DNA of 48,323 bases from Usnea hakonensis (GCA_013423325.1 BLJB01000410.1:1-48323); one strand, 5' to 3'. Positions 24,858-36,620 are shown, numbered from the stretch's first letter. A program made the numbers and translations. The notes: a model not told the origin generated them from the sequence alone.

Positions 24858-26740
24858 TCACGCCCTCCTCCCTCTGGTTTTCTTCCCTTGCACCACACCC
24901 TCGTCCTCCTCATCATTTTGTCCCTTTCTAAGCCCTTCTTCTTCCAGCCCCCATTCTTCCTTATCATACCAGTCCTCCCCGTCGCTCATCTCCCCAACAT
25001 GTCCCTCCGCCTTGCACCACTTCAACACCGTCTTCCTCTGCCGATCCGCCTTCAGCAAACCTTCATGCAGCTTCTCAACGCCGCGGCACGCCTCTTCTTG
25101 TTTCTGCACGTAGAGGATTAGCATGCGGCGCGTTTCTTCGGCCTCGGCGGGCGGGAGGCCAATATCGGGAGAGGGGATGGCGGAGGGGGGGATTATGAAG
25201 AGAGGGTGAATTGCTGGGGGAGTGGAGTGGGATGAGGAGGAGGAGGCGGTGCGGGTTATGGTTGCCGGGGATGTGGCCGCTTGGGCTTGAGCGCGGGTTC
25301 GCATGCGGCGAGGGGAGGTTTTGGTTCCGTTTTGGTTTTCGTCTTCATCGGCGTCGATGCCATCCTCCATGCCTTCGTCTCGTATATCCTCTGTGGCGAG
25401 TACGGTGTCTCCGTTCGTAGAAGCGTCTACGGCCGAAGGGATAGGGTTCTCTGAGTGTGGGCTGGCCCTTGTTTCGTTATCGTTCTTGTTGGCACTGTCC
25501 CCTGGATCTTGGCCAATTGCCGTACGTGTGTCCAACGTTTCTTCTGATTCAGCCAAATCTGTGGTTGAGGCCTCAGGACCCACTATGTCCACAATTTCAT
25601 CCTCAAGACTCCTTTCCAAGTCCTCCGGATCCTCTGGCTTGCCTTCGGGTACTTTGCTATTCGCATCTGCTGAGGCGAGGTTCGACCAGACGTCGGTAAT
25701 CGTAGCCTCTGCTTCACGTTTCGCATCAGGTGGGCTAGGGCGTAAAGCGTCATAAGCCACTGCCTCAATTGGATCGATGCTATCTTCCTCGGTGGTGTTC
25801 TCGTGCGGTCCATTGACAATGACTCGTTCCGCGCCTGGCTTCGCTCCATTTCGAGTTTCTAATTGCCGGTCGCCATTCACAATGACGTTGGCCAATTTTT
25901 CTTGTGCGTCAAATCTTCTCGAAGCCCGGGCAGCCCCATTTGACGCGGTACCGTTATATAGGTGCTCCGTGCTAAATAACGCCTCGTCGCTTTTGGAATA
26001 AAGTGAACCGCAAGGTATCCATATATCATCTCCTCGTAGCTTCTTCAGCAATTGCTTTGCGTTGTTCAATGTCTTCCTTTCTCTTTGCACCATTTCACAA
26101 GCGTTTTGTGCCATGTCTGTCAAAGTAGACGAGAGGTACGGGACAGAGAAAGAAGGATGGTCAGGCAAGGCTGCGGGAGACGTCAGAGGTAAAAGTAGAT
26201 CTATTTTTCGTCATGATCAGCAAATCATTTGGTGAGCCATAGCTCATGTGTGCTTACTTTCGAGCTGGATTTCAGCGTAGGGATTTTCTTCTGCGGCTCG
26301 CGCATCAGCTTCCTCATCTTCGTCTGACTCGTCAAGTTCTTCTCCATCTTCATCGTAGCGCTTAGGGTTCCGACGTAGTATATCTCTGCGGTAACCGGCA
26401 TGCTCAACAGTCTGGCGGAGCATGTCAGACTCATGATCATGAAAGACGATATGGTGGAATTGAGCTTACACGCTTGTAGAGTTTAGCCCCGGTGGTTCTG
26501 CCTGACTGTGCATTTGGTATATGAAACGCTTTGCGCTTGAGTTTATTCCCACGATTCGTAGGTTGGAGGTATGGAACGTCTGAGTCGGAGGCTGCAGGGA
26601 GCAAAGTCAACATATTTTTCACATACAAGCCTTCGGTGTAGAGAATTACAGTCTTGATATCGAGCAACAGCTAGCTTCATGCCCTGTATCGTGTCTCTAG
26701 TCTCCTGACTCAACTTTGCTTGCGACATGGCTGAAGGCAT
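24858..26740 (-). CDS. RXT2: RXT2, subunit of the Rpd3L histone deacetylase complex
   Basis: Rxt2 is a structural subunit of the large Rpd3 (Rpd3L) histone deacetylase complex. Exons on the minus strand are 26650-26740, 26470-26591, 26258-26411 and 24858-26200, with three introns of 57-58 bp; the joined frame gives 569 aa. Splicing brings together the RXT2_N signature: DSSDSDVPYLQPTNRGNKLK, then YKRTVEHAGYRRDILRRNPK, and an acidic stretch followed by ENPYAEIQLENLLLPLTSPA. These pieces lie in different frames in the genome and only join through the introns, which supports the model. The middle (about 190-430) is acidic and disordered. The last part has a coiled-coil-like helix and an EDWYDKEEWGLEEE tail. 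Start may be ATG 26740 or ATG 26728; both are in frame and close together. Confidence 0.9.
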
Positions 26741-29700
26741 TGGCCAACAGTGCCCAGAACCTGGTGAGCTCCTTTTCGTTGACAAAGTACGTGCAGTTTG
26801 TATAAGAGAAGCTGGGTGGGGCCCACAGCCAATAGAGGACGGTGAAGGATTTAGGACTTCGCGTGGGACTTGGAGTGGGCAGTCGAGCAGGAAGAGCGTT
26901 TATGCAGCGGGGTGGTTCTGAGATCTGATTCGAAAAGACAACGGAGGGAGAATCAGAGCACTTAAATTAGAAGATTGGTGTTGTATGAGTAACTGGCATT
27001 CGCAAGGGAGCATCAGTATCTTTGGTTGAAAAGATTGAAGAGTGCTGGGAGAGTGGATTATGTTTGTTGAACCACAGCTATCGTGACTATCTATAGAAGT
27101 ACGGGCGCCAATTCAAGCCAACTCGCAGTTCACAATTTGCGCCAAGATATGACGCATTTTGCCCACTCTATTCCGTTGGCTCAACGGTGTCTTGTTTGAT
27201 GTGCTGGTCCAAGACAGCATAAAGCAGTATTCAGATGCAAAAGAATGACAAGATTTAGTAGCTGGGGAGCAACATGATTCTGCGGGATGTACCTACCTTA
27301 GTCTCACACCCTCGGAGGCATGGTCAATTCCCCTTTTCATCACGCACCAATTAGATGGTACTCTGATGATATGCATCAGGTAAAGATGGTCAGCCAATCA
27401 AAATCAAACGCCTGATATTGGATCTCGCTTATCGAGTGAAGGGCAATATCAATCATCATTCGTCAAAGAGAAGGAGAAGTCAGACACTCACACCTCACAC
27501 TCGACAAGCCCATACGGGGTTTGCCGAGATTGAGGCGAGCTTTATCAGGATGATGGTTGCTTTGGTTGATCCTTTGTGATTCACTCTACTCTAGAGACGA
27601 AGGGAACAAGTAAAATTATCCTACAGTGATACCATACCTAGACGTTCAACTAGGTGCTCCGTATTTACAGTGGGCCTTGAACCGTCACCTGACGCCTCTC
27701 ATCTTGAATTAAACTCATCATCTCTTATCGGCTACAGGCATCTCATTCGAGTCATGTAGCCCCCCCATTATTACCACCCCAACTCGAATCCCATACAAAG
27801 CCTTGCTGTCTCTGAATCGTGATTGGCCGGCTACTCAGGATTTGGAATACATGCGGCACAAATTCTATCATCCAAGGTCAATTTACCACTCATGGTGTGC
27901 AGCAGATGCGGAGAAAACGGCCATGGCGAGCGCATCCTGAGGAAAGTTCAGTCTCATTGACTTGGGGAAACCATGGTACTGGGACACGCACTACAATAAC
28001 CTCCGAAGGAACGAGTACCTACCTTATGTAGCCTCGCCCTTTCGGCCTCGGACGAAACCATGAAGATGAAGATGAAGATAAATCCGAGTCTCAACTGTAA
28101 TCCAGCAGCAAGTTCCTTCCTTCACTCATGTCCTATACTGAAGCTGTGTGCCGGCTTTGCTGAGGCTACAATATACAATATACGTGCACGACTCGACGGT
28201 TTCGGCTTCACACGCCCAAACTTAGAGTACATTCCAGGTAAAACGTCCGATTGGGAACGTTACATTTCCCGCGTACAGGCTCAAGCCATTGAAAAAAAAA
28301 AGGCTGATAACGGCTTCACTAGACAATCAGGCTCTCGCGGTCCGCCTAACAGAAGCTTGAAAATTTGAATTCCCCTGCCGTCCGCTGCCACTTGACTCGT
28401 AAGTGTCTGTGAGCGAGCGTCTAATACGCTTTTTCTTGCTGGCCAAACCTAAAGTTTTCAGATCATGTAGGAAGTAAATAGAAGACGTCTGAACAGTCTT
28501 GACTTATTGTTGTCTAGCCCAATACTGCCACTATCCGTCCGGACCCTTGTCCCAGTCGCATCCCTCGCATTGGTGCATCCTTTTTTTTTCCCCGCGCGAT
28601 TGTTGAGCGTATCGGAAATTTTCTCATGCTGCTTTCGATCTCTTGGTAATATGGGGGGCCAAAAAGACGAACTACGGCCTGCATGAGGAAGCGAGATGCG
28701 AGGAATGTTCACGTTGCGGCGCCCTGCCCGAGTGGTCGCCTTGACTAGCGTAACATTTGTACCTTAGTACTTACACCTGCACGCATCGATTTCAGGTTGA
28801 AGCTGCACCTGATCTTGCAACTTTGAAAAAAAGCTAAATGCAAAGATGTCAAAATACGTCAGGCAATCCCACATTCACACTGAGAAGAGAGAATGCCATA
28901 GTCGTGGATCCCAGCGTCAATACATCTGTCTAGCGCCACACTAGCAGAGCAGGGTTCCGTTCTGGATCATCTTTACCACTCTGGAAGATGCCATGGTAGG
29001 CATACCCTGATGCTTGCAACAATTAGTGGAAGCCTGTCATGCATCATCTCCTGAGCTTAGCTTTATGAATCTTATACATGGTCGACTAGCTGGTCTAGTC
29101 GACATATCCGGCGGAGAGGCTCCGGCCCAAGAAACATACTGTACTCCTTCCGGCGGAGAGGCTCCGGCCCAAGAAACATACTGTACTCCTTCCGGCGGAC
29201 ATGGCTCTAACGTGACTTCAAACCCTGATAGCCACAGTTTGCCCGTGAACAAAGGGAACCCTCCCCCGCCATCATATTTTCCTTCCTGTAGGCGGCACTG
29301 GCAATCAACATCGAACGACAACGGACAAAGACTACCTGGCGGGTAGGGGCTGTCGCTGCTTTGGGACCTGCACAGCTTCTAGAAGCCTTCGTCACGTCTG
29401 CAGCTGCAATTTCCGATTGCTGCATCCGGATCTGGCATGGTAAGACCACCATCCAGATGTCCGCAATAGGTGTGTTCCACTGATCATGGTGAGACCACCT
29501 CTACGTCTGTTTCCTCTGTGAAACACAAACCTGATACATGATCATCACCTTCAGCCTCTGGAACATTCCTTACCATAGTCAACAAACACTCCGTCGTACA
29601 ACGTGAGATCCACTGTCGTCCAGAGATCAGGCACATCGAACAGTACGAGTGAACAGGCTTTTGGAGACCAAGCCAATTCACCGACTTGGCGTGTAGGACT

Positions 29701-29855
29701 CTAGGGGAAGGAGTTCCTCACGTACAGCAGTCAATTTGGGAACACACCGCCCTTTACCGACGAGATACATTGACAAAGTCCATCCAGCTCAACGCTGTTC
29801 AAGCAGATCCTCAGGCTAGAGCAAGCTCCAATTTGACCTCGCCCCTGAGGCAGTC
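26741..29855. other. Long intergenic region upstream of the HMG-box gene
   Basis: About 3.1 kb holds the RXT2 promoter on the left and the HMG-box promoter and leader on the right. Open stretches such as 28060-28368 and 29014-29346 have no family resemblance. A 42-bp tandem duplication lies at 29107-29199. I see no RNA gene. Confidence 0.5.
29107..29199. repeat. 42-bp tandem direct repeat, 2.2 copies
   Basis: Two identical 42-base copies (29107-29148 and 29149-29190) are followed by nine more bases of a third. Each copy begins TCCGGCGGAGAGGCTCCGGC. The unit is 14 codons long, so both strands stay open across it. Confidence 0.93.
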
Positions 29856-31582
29856 ATGTCTGCGGTGGCAATGGTGAAACAATCTCCAGCATCACCTCCA
29901 AGAGCCGACAGTCACCAGCTCCAGGACGCTTTTGGCCATCTTGTGCAGCACAATACCCGAAGTGAGCACCAAGCCAACACATACGCCATGGATAATAGCC
30001 CATACATGGGTTCTGGAGCCGCCTCGTTTGATACTACCCCAGAGCCAGAGATTGGCCAGTGGTTTATGGACCAGTTCGGCAACAAGAGCTTCCGTCTGTA
30101 CCAGGACCCAAATAATCTTGGCGTGGATATGGGCTTCGTAAGTTGAATCGAGAGTCTTGCAGGTGGCAAGGCGTACACGGCGAGCAGGCTAATGGATTCC
30201 AGGATGCATATGGACAGCAAGTCTTCCATCCTCAGCACCAGGGAATGTACAACTCCTATGCTCTTCAACAGCAGCACGTAAGTACAGACGCAGCCTCCTC
30301 GCGTCAACGAGATACTGACTGGCTCACAAAGCAATACCCCAACCCAATGATTCATGGTAGAGCGCCTCCCACACCAGAAATATTATCAGACCAAAGCACG
30401 CCACAAACACGATCAGCCAGGCAAAACCGGCTAGGCGCCGACATTCGTCATCCTTCGGACTCCCCAAGACCGCGGAAGGCTGCTCGGAGGAAGAACACCG
30501 TCAAGACCAAAACGCTTAGTGGTCCGCTCAGTGAGCTGACAAAGGATATGACACACATCCAAGTCAAAGATACAGAGACCTGGGTGAACAGATCTGTGGA
30601 AGAGAGAAGAGACGAAGCAAAGAAGGACAACTTCATAAAGCGTCCCTCAAACTCCTTCATCTTGTACCGATCAGCGTATGCAGACAGGGCCAGGGCATGG
30701 GAAAAGTCGCCCAATCATCAGAAGATCTCTTCGCTTGCTGGCGAAAGTTGGGCGATGGAGCCTCCAGAGATTCGGAAACAATATGATGCGTGGGCCAAAG
30801 TTGAAAGAGAAAATCACGCCAAAGCATTCCCAGACTATAAATTTCAGCCGCAGACAGGCAAGGCAATGAACCGCAAGCGCAAAGGCAACGCAGGCAATTC
30901 AGAAGATGGACTGAGTGACAACGACTCAGACTATACATATGCACCAAATGGGGGAGGCCGGTCACTGAAGCCTCAGAGATCAAAGAGGTCTTACCGTGAA
31001 ACCAGCTACACGCCAAGCGGGACATCTCTTGACGAGTTCGAACCCAACGGCTTCGATACTACAGACTTATTCAACCATCCTTCGTCTTACCAAACAAACA
31101 ATCCTGGGAAGTCCGTGCCACCTCCTTTGAACCAACAAGCTCTCCATAACCAATACTACCAGACAACGAGCTATCCAAACCAAAGGATGGCTCATCTTGG
31201 TCAAGTCGAGGATCTCTTCGTCCATGCAATTGACGCTCCATCCGGGTACCATCAGCCAGCGATGCCAGTGATAGGAATTCCAGGTGCATTCCATCATGAT
31301 CTCGATCTCCAGGGCGAAGAGAGCGGACAGCAAATGCTGAGCAGCAATTCGCAGCTGGACCCAATGTTGGCAAGTTATGATCAAAGCCGTCTTCAGTACT
31401 CCAGTACTGGTGGTAACGAAAACGCGAACCAACTGACAGGCGGGTTGGGAGGTGTTCAAGTCGGAGAATACCAGACGCCAGCATATTCACCCGTCCTCAA
31501 CGACTTCGAAAGCGAACACGGGGACGCAGAACCGGAGATGGGGTCTGATGAGTGGTTTGCTCAGCAAAGAGAGCGGAAGTGA
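29856..31582 (+). CDS. HMG-box transcription factor (MATA_HMG/Sox-like box)
   Basis: Exons 29856-30137 and 30203-31582, joined across a 65-bp intron (30138-30202), give 553 aa. The HMG box lies at about 236-305, starting KKDNFIKRPSNSFILYRSAY and continuing with ISSLAGESWAMEPPEIRKQY, AWAKVERENHAKAFPDYKFQP. The KRPSNSF/ILYR start with one box per protein is the sequence-specific (MATA/Sox) type, not the non-specific chromatin type. Basic stretches flank it (RPRKAARRKN before, NRKRKG after) and can serve as nuclear localisation signals. The rest is Gln/Asn/Pro-rich and disordered. In ascomycetes such proteins regulate mating and development; which one this is I cannot say. Skipping the internal acceptor at about 30162 is required, since that frame hits a stop. 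Confidence 0.87.
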
Positions 31583-32388
31583 GTGTAATTGAGTTGAGAT
31601 CTCGCCTGACGGGAATTATCTAGTGGCGTCTTGTGTGTTTTTAGGTCGTGGGCGGAGGGAGATACCCTTGTACTCTTGTGCGTTTATAGAAGGCGTTATT
31701 GCTGGTGTTTCAGGGTGTTCCTCCGCAAATCCAATTCCAGACTTTCCCACTCTCGTTCCCACTTACTCTTTACTCGACGTGGTGACGGTCCCTTTGGTAG
31801 AAAGACTTGAAAGGTGCATCACAGTATCAGACCATCCTACTCCTTGTAATCTCTTCTCCCATGAAGAAAAACATCTCGCAACAATCGACAACCCCTCGCC
31901 CCACCTCGTCCCATCTAACAGACAAGAGCAATTAAATCACCCCCAGGGTTCCTCACCGTCACATCACCCATAGCAGCGCAAAGCAATCTACCATACACCT
32001 ATCGGAGGACGTAGAAACATAAACGGGTATCAACAGCTCAGTGGGGGCAGCAACTACGGGAACGTGGAGCAAGCATCACCAAGACAATGACCTTTGATGC
32101 TGCGGCTTCCCGGTTTTTGGCGATGGGGCAAACCAACTGTCTGTTGGGCAGGTTTAATTCGATTGTCGAGGTTTGCTCCGGAAGAGGGTTTTTTGAGGAG
32201 GGGCTAAGCATGGTGGCCTCGGGCTTTAAATTAGCGGTAAACTCTATACAAATTTGAGCCCGAATCCAATCCATGAGCGAATCCACTGCCCGATTTCATG
32301 TGGATTGCGTTAATGGAATGCACGATTTACGCGTCTTCTTAAGGCTACATGGCCTCCTCTACCTCCTCTACCTCCTTGGATAACGGTA
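31583..32388. other. Intergenic region before the Myb/SANT-like gene
   Basis: This holds the 3' region of the HMG gene and the upstream region of the next ORF. A short CTACCTCCT repeat lies near 32352-32375, just before the ATG at 32389. No other gene is supported. Confidence 0.45.
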
Positions 32389-33519
32389 ATGGACTCCCAA
32401 GTCACCCAGCCTACTTCGGCCACTCAGGCCACTGCTACTCAGGCCATTGATGACACCAAGTGGAAGCGAATGAAATGGAGTCGAGAGAATATGGATGTGC
32501 TCGTTGCATGGCTATCAGAACGCGACCAAAACGGTGTATTCGCGAACGCTATTGCCTCCAAGAAATATCCCAAAGAAGCAGCCATACGGTGCATCGACGA
32601 TACACGGATTAACGAGAAGAATCCGAAGATCACGGTCTACAAGGTCGTCGACAAGTGGCGAGGCATGACAAAGATATATACGGCCATACGTAATAGGGCC
32701 GAGACGACAGGCTGGGGCCTCGATCTAACCCGTCACGAACTCGTGCAAATAGCCAATCGCAAGACCGGTGGTACTTATTCTATCAAAGAGCATATATTCA
32801 AGAGCTGTCCGTGGTATTACGACTACGAGATCCTCTTTAGTTATAATCCGAACGTGACAGCTCCCTTTTTGAGCGAATCCGGACAGCCAGATCGCATAAA
32901 CGCCAAGCCACCCGGTCACGATGATGAGGAAGCGCCGGAGGATAAGCAAGAGGAAGTTGAGAAAGAAGAGGAAGACGATGAAGCAATAGCCTGGGAGGCG
33001 TCACCGGTAAGGGCATTTCGGGAGTTCTCTTTCGAGGATTTTTTGGATCCTAAGGAGCCTCTGGAGGGTGATAATCAGAAGCCTCCTTTGGAGACTTCTA
33101 CTCCTTTGCAAATTACAACGACGACGATAACGAAAAAAGCCTCTACCCCTATAGCTACAGCCACTCCAGTTACGGCGGTTAAGACGACGGTCGCAGTGCC
33201 TAAGACTAAGCGCAAGAGGCCTGCGAAACCGGTAGTAGAAGTCTACTCGGATGAGGATGAGGAGCGATCAGCAAAGAAGGCAAAGGGCCGACAGCAACAG
33301 CGTAATATTGCCGATGCAATGGTAGAAGTGGAACACCTAAGAGACAAAGCAAGGAGACGTAAGGAGGAGGCCCATAGAGGACGATTCGAGGCGGAACAGA
33401 GGCAAAGAGATCAACAGTATGAGATCCTTCTACAGCAAGGTAAGGAGAGGTTGATGAGGCAGGAAGAGGCACTATTACGTCTCAAACTACAGCTACGGCT
33501 ACGGGAGGGAGGAGAGTGA
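32389..33519 (+). CDS. Myb/SANT-like DNA-binding domain protein with C-terminal coiled coil
   Basis: One intronless frame of 376 aa. Residues about 22-140 resemble a Myb/SANT-like or trihelix DNA-binding module: WKRMKWSRENMDVLVAWLSE, conserved-looking Trp and Tyr residues, then a YKVVDKWRGMTKIY helix. An acidic block (about 183-205) follows, then a Thr-rich spacer, a basic KTKRKRPAK nuclear localisation signal, and a long charged coiled coil to the C-terminus (about 300-375). ATG 32389 is the first ATG of the frame. Multi-copy proteins of this layout are often found near transposons in fungi, and this one sits at the edge of a transposon island, but I see no inverted repeats or target-site duplication around it. 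Function is unknown: it could be a transcription factor or a domesticated transposon accessory protein. Confidence 0.68.
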   Translation: MDSQVTQPTSATQATATQAIDDTKWKRMKWSRENMDVLVAWLSERDQNGVFANAIASKKYPKEAAIRCIDDTRINEKNPKITVYKVVDKWRGMTKIYTAIRNRAETTGWGLDLTRHELVQIANRKTGGTYSIKEHIFKSCPWYYDYEILFSYNPNVTAPFLSESGQPDRINAKPPGHDDEEAPEDKQEEVEKEEEDDEAIAWEASPVRAFREFSFEDFLDPKEPLEGDNQKPPLETSTPLQITTTTITKKASTPIATATPVTAVKTTVAVPKTKRKRPAKPVVEVYSDEDEERSAKKAKGRQQQRNIADAMVEVEHLRDKARRRKEEAHRGRFEAEQRQRDQQYEILLQQGKERLMRQEEALLRLKLQLRLREGGE

Positions 33520-35176
33520 GTTATTATAAAGGCGATGTATCGATTTATTTGCATGTAATACTACTACCGTTTATTATTGTAATCTAAAGGTATGGTGTAC
33601 TTTGGGTGGCGGGCCGAGGATCTTGGCGATAGAAAACCTGCCACCTGAGGATCCAACAGCGACTACATCCCCAATCACCGTCCATTACAGTCCCAGGCCT
33701 CTGCGACGTGCTACGGACGACTTCCTCGTGAGAAAGACCAAGCAAAAGTCAATCGAGACGCATGGGCTACCTATCCAAGGCATCTTTAGCGAGAATGAAG
33801 GATTCATGATATCGAGTCCGCATAAGTCTACTTGCTGCCTTCGAGCTTTCGACGTTTTGTGCGAATATGCTAGGGGGATGTGCTTTTGGAGAAAGGGTAT
33901 GACCCGAGGTACGAGGAGTCGATCTTGTTGAACGCTTTCGATTCCGTTTTTCGATGTTCTGGGCTCTGGCCGAGTAAGTTGATGGGTCTGGGCTTGTGGT
34001 TTGGGGGGGCATGTTGCGCAATATATATCCCACGTGGAATCGCTATTGATTGATGTCGTTCTGCTTTAAAAAAAACAAATTGCTTCTTGAGGCGAGGAAA
34101 AGACATATCCACCTACTTTCTGGGACGTTGTTTTTGTACAAGCCAAGTTTCGACCCAATATAATGTATTATAGGTGACTTTCTTCTATTTGGTAGCTTTC
34201 AGTATATATATAATATGGTCGCTAAGGTCGCTCTGGTCGCGGCGGGGGTGGTATGAAATATTCTCTAGAGCGGGTTTAGCTGCTAGATAGATATATTGTA
34301 TATCAGGAATTGAAGAAGGCGTAGGCCGCCCGACCAGGTATGATTGTTACGTGGATCATTATGGCTAAAAGCTTGGAATTGTTGGGCTTGCTCTATTAGT
34401 GAAAATGGTGGATGCTCATAGTGTATGGCATCTAGGCATAGCTATTCAAACTATCTGGTTGTATAGATAAGCCGTGCATCTGGGTCTCTTGTATCCAATC
34501 ATTGGTTGCTGATACCGCCATTCTTTGGTTACCTTGTTCAAGATACGTAGCAGGATATTGCTGGGGAAAGACTCGAAGCCTGAACAGAGCTGTCCGTCAC
34601 TCTCGCTTGGAGCTCTAAGGACAGAGAAGTTCATAGCGTCTGTGGTTAGGCTAGAAGCCAGAAAAGTTGCAGTGGCAATGATGCGAATCCCTTAGCAAGG
34701 CAAAACAAGAATCCAGCTAAATGATTACTTTTAACAAGAGATCATGAGGCAAACGAGACAGCTTCGAGTCAGTACTTCAGGCTGAGAGTGGGAGCATCAG
34801 CGCTCTTCGATAAAGATTGATACTTTCCTATGGAGAAGGACATATATGCTGAGGTGGAAGTGCACTGCAAAATTTTGATTCTGTACGAAAGTGAAAATTT
34901 GGATGCTAAGTTGCGTATGAAGAGGTTTGGAAGAGCTCGTTGGTCCATGGCATGTATTGAATCGCTTTCGCAAACCCTGCTTCAACTCATCCACTTGCCT
35001 GACCCAGCCGAAGCGGTTGCTCACAGCGACCCCTTTCAGCTGATACCTCTTCTGGTTTAATTCCAAGCGCTCGCACTGGTCGTGCAATTTATTGTGTGTT
35101 TATTATCGGTTTTGCATCGTTGTCCACAGCGTTTTTACCTTGGCGTCCTCGGCCTGTATTTGTCGTGCAAGGGCTA
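33520..35176. other. Intergenic region, mixed composition, no supported gene
   Basis: About 1.65 kb between the Myb/SANT-like gene and the hairpin. Short ORFs on both strands (for example 33602-33931 plus and 34797-35087 minus) show no family signature. The stretch 34140-34330 is AT-rich and looks partly decayed. Confidence 0.4.
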
Positions 35177-35235
35177 TCAATCGTTTTTTGACTAAGAGCC
35201 TTAAGACCGAAGGCTCTTAGTCAAAAAACGATTGA
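35177..35235. repeat. Perfect inverted repeat: 26-bp arms, 7-nt loop
   Basis: Arm 35177-35202 is the exact reverse complement of arm 35210-35235, with loop AAGACCG (35203-35209). The left arm begins TCAATCGTTTTTTGACTAAG. There is no mismatch in 26 pairs. Flanking bases do not extend the pairing and show no obvious target-site duplication. It could be a recent fold-back insertion, a cruciform site or the stem of a small RNA precursor. It is not next to a supported stop codon. Confidence 0.93.
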
Positions 35236-35611
35236 CGGCTACATTCTGCTGTACAGAAACAAAAGACTGATTTGTAGAGGTGACCAAGACAATGCACCAT
35301 CTTCAGCTGAAACGAAATTGAATGACGAATTTAGACTGAATGCGGATTATGTCGTAGCACCCGCTTGCCCGTTTTGATTTGCTAAAACATGCTCCATCGA
35401 GGCTGACAATCACGATCCGCATAGATCAATTTGATAAATTGAAATTTTGGTATTCTGACTGATGGATGTTAGCTTTGAAATTGACTTGCTTCCGGGAAGA
35501 TGTGCTTTCGACAGTATATGCTTGATATAACTGGTTTCTCGTCAGCTTAGAGGCTATGCACTGACATTTCCAGTGCCGTTGAACTCCCTTTTCTCATCGA
35601 GTCGCTCACTC

Positions 35612-36620
35612 ATGTCGATCTCCATGATAGACATGGCTGGACTTTCTTGGATGGGTATTGATGACCTGACTGGCGAGCAGGCAATCGCAGCACACTTGAA
35701 TGACTTGTCCCGGGGACTTCTTCCGTCTCCGTCATCATCAGGAACAGATGAGAGCTCTTTTACCCTACTCACCAATAGAACTAAGCTTTCTGGGCTCGAC
35801 GTTGATAATCCAACTGGTGACTGGGAAGACACAGCACAAGGGAATGACCTGGTCCAGTGACATCTTTCATCTCCATCCTCTTCGAGAACAGAAGAGAGAT
35901 CAGTCACCCCCTCACAAGGCCCTGCCCGGAAAAACGCAAAAACCCAAGAATCACCAAACGACTTTCCTCCAAGCGGGAAAGGAAAACGACCTCGCCCGCA
36001 CAGCAAATTATGTTCAAAAGCTACATTAGAGAGGACTTCCTCTCTTTCATAGAAATGAATCTTCCGTACTGGAAAGATCATGGATTCTGGTATAAATCAG
36101 CATTTTCCGACCCTCACAAAGGAGACTCAATATGCAAGAGCCTGGAGACAATTTATTCATGCATGTGAGAGCTCAGCAGGCGAATAGACCACAATTACCC
36201 GTTTGAAAGCACGCCGCAACAGTTCTGCTAGACTCAAGCTATACGGAAGCTCTGGAGGATTTGAAATCCCACGAGACGAAGAAATGCAAGCAATCTACAG
36301 GTATTCGACGTGGAGATATTAGTGTGATGAATGATAATATACTCAGTGACATGCATGATGCCCGGAGAAGATGCGAATTTCGAGCCAAGTTCCAGGATGA
36401 GAGACGATATGGCAAGCGATGGTCAATTCTAGTGGCTAGCCTTGCAGAGCTCGCTAAAAAATTGTGTATGACCCCCTATCCACTGCCTAATTTATGTCGC
36501 TGACAAGACGACCAAAAGAGACACCACTGTGGCTTTGGAAGTTCTCGAGCGGGTTGCCTCTGATTGCTTTTGGAAACACCCTTGTGTAGCGAGGCTTTTT
36601 CCGCACATGGACTCATACTT
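35612..36620 (+). pseudogene. Decayed or multi-exon ORF cluster, unrecognised
   Basis: The frame from ATG 35612 reads to a TGA at 35858-35860, then stays open in the same frame beyond it. The protein on both sides of the stop is similar: LPSPSSSGTDES before it and LSSPSSSRTEER after it. Further open pieces follow in other frames: 36010-36168 (SYIREDFLSFIEMNLPYWKD) and about 36220-36503 (DMHDARRRCEFRAKFQDERR, then a helix ending ELAKKL). No clean GT..AG set joins them convincingly. This looks like a gene decaying at the edge of the transposon island, but a real multi-intron gene is not excluded. I do not recognise the family. Confidence 0.35.

Noticed and set aside
24793..25121. Plus-strand ORFs rich in Ser, Pro and Leu
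   Set aside because: They are the antisense shadow of the RXT2 C-terminus.
28721..28760. tRNA-like segment (CCCGAGTGG)
   Set aside because: It resembles a D-arm, but no anticodon arm, T-arm or acceptor pairing follows.
29014..29346. 110-residue ORF containing 14-residue repeats
   Set aside because: Openness comes from the 42-bp tandem unit being a multiple of three; both strands are open equally, and no start context or homology supports a protein.
2395..31582. Functional gene cluster of chromatin and RNA regulators
   Set aside because: Neighbouring genes share broad themes (CCR4-NOT, PHD, Rpd3L, G-patch), but orientations are mixed, spacing is large and such genes are scattered in fungal genomes; no evidence of co-regulation.
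33602..33931. 109-residue ORF downstream of the Myb/SANT-like gene
   Set aside because: No family resemblance, no splice signals linking it to its neighbour, and unusual composition; probably chance.
34797..35087. Overlapping ORFs on both strands
   Set aside because: Neither shows a known domain; equal openness on both strands suggests chance.
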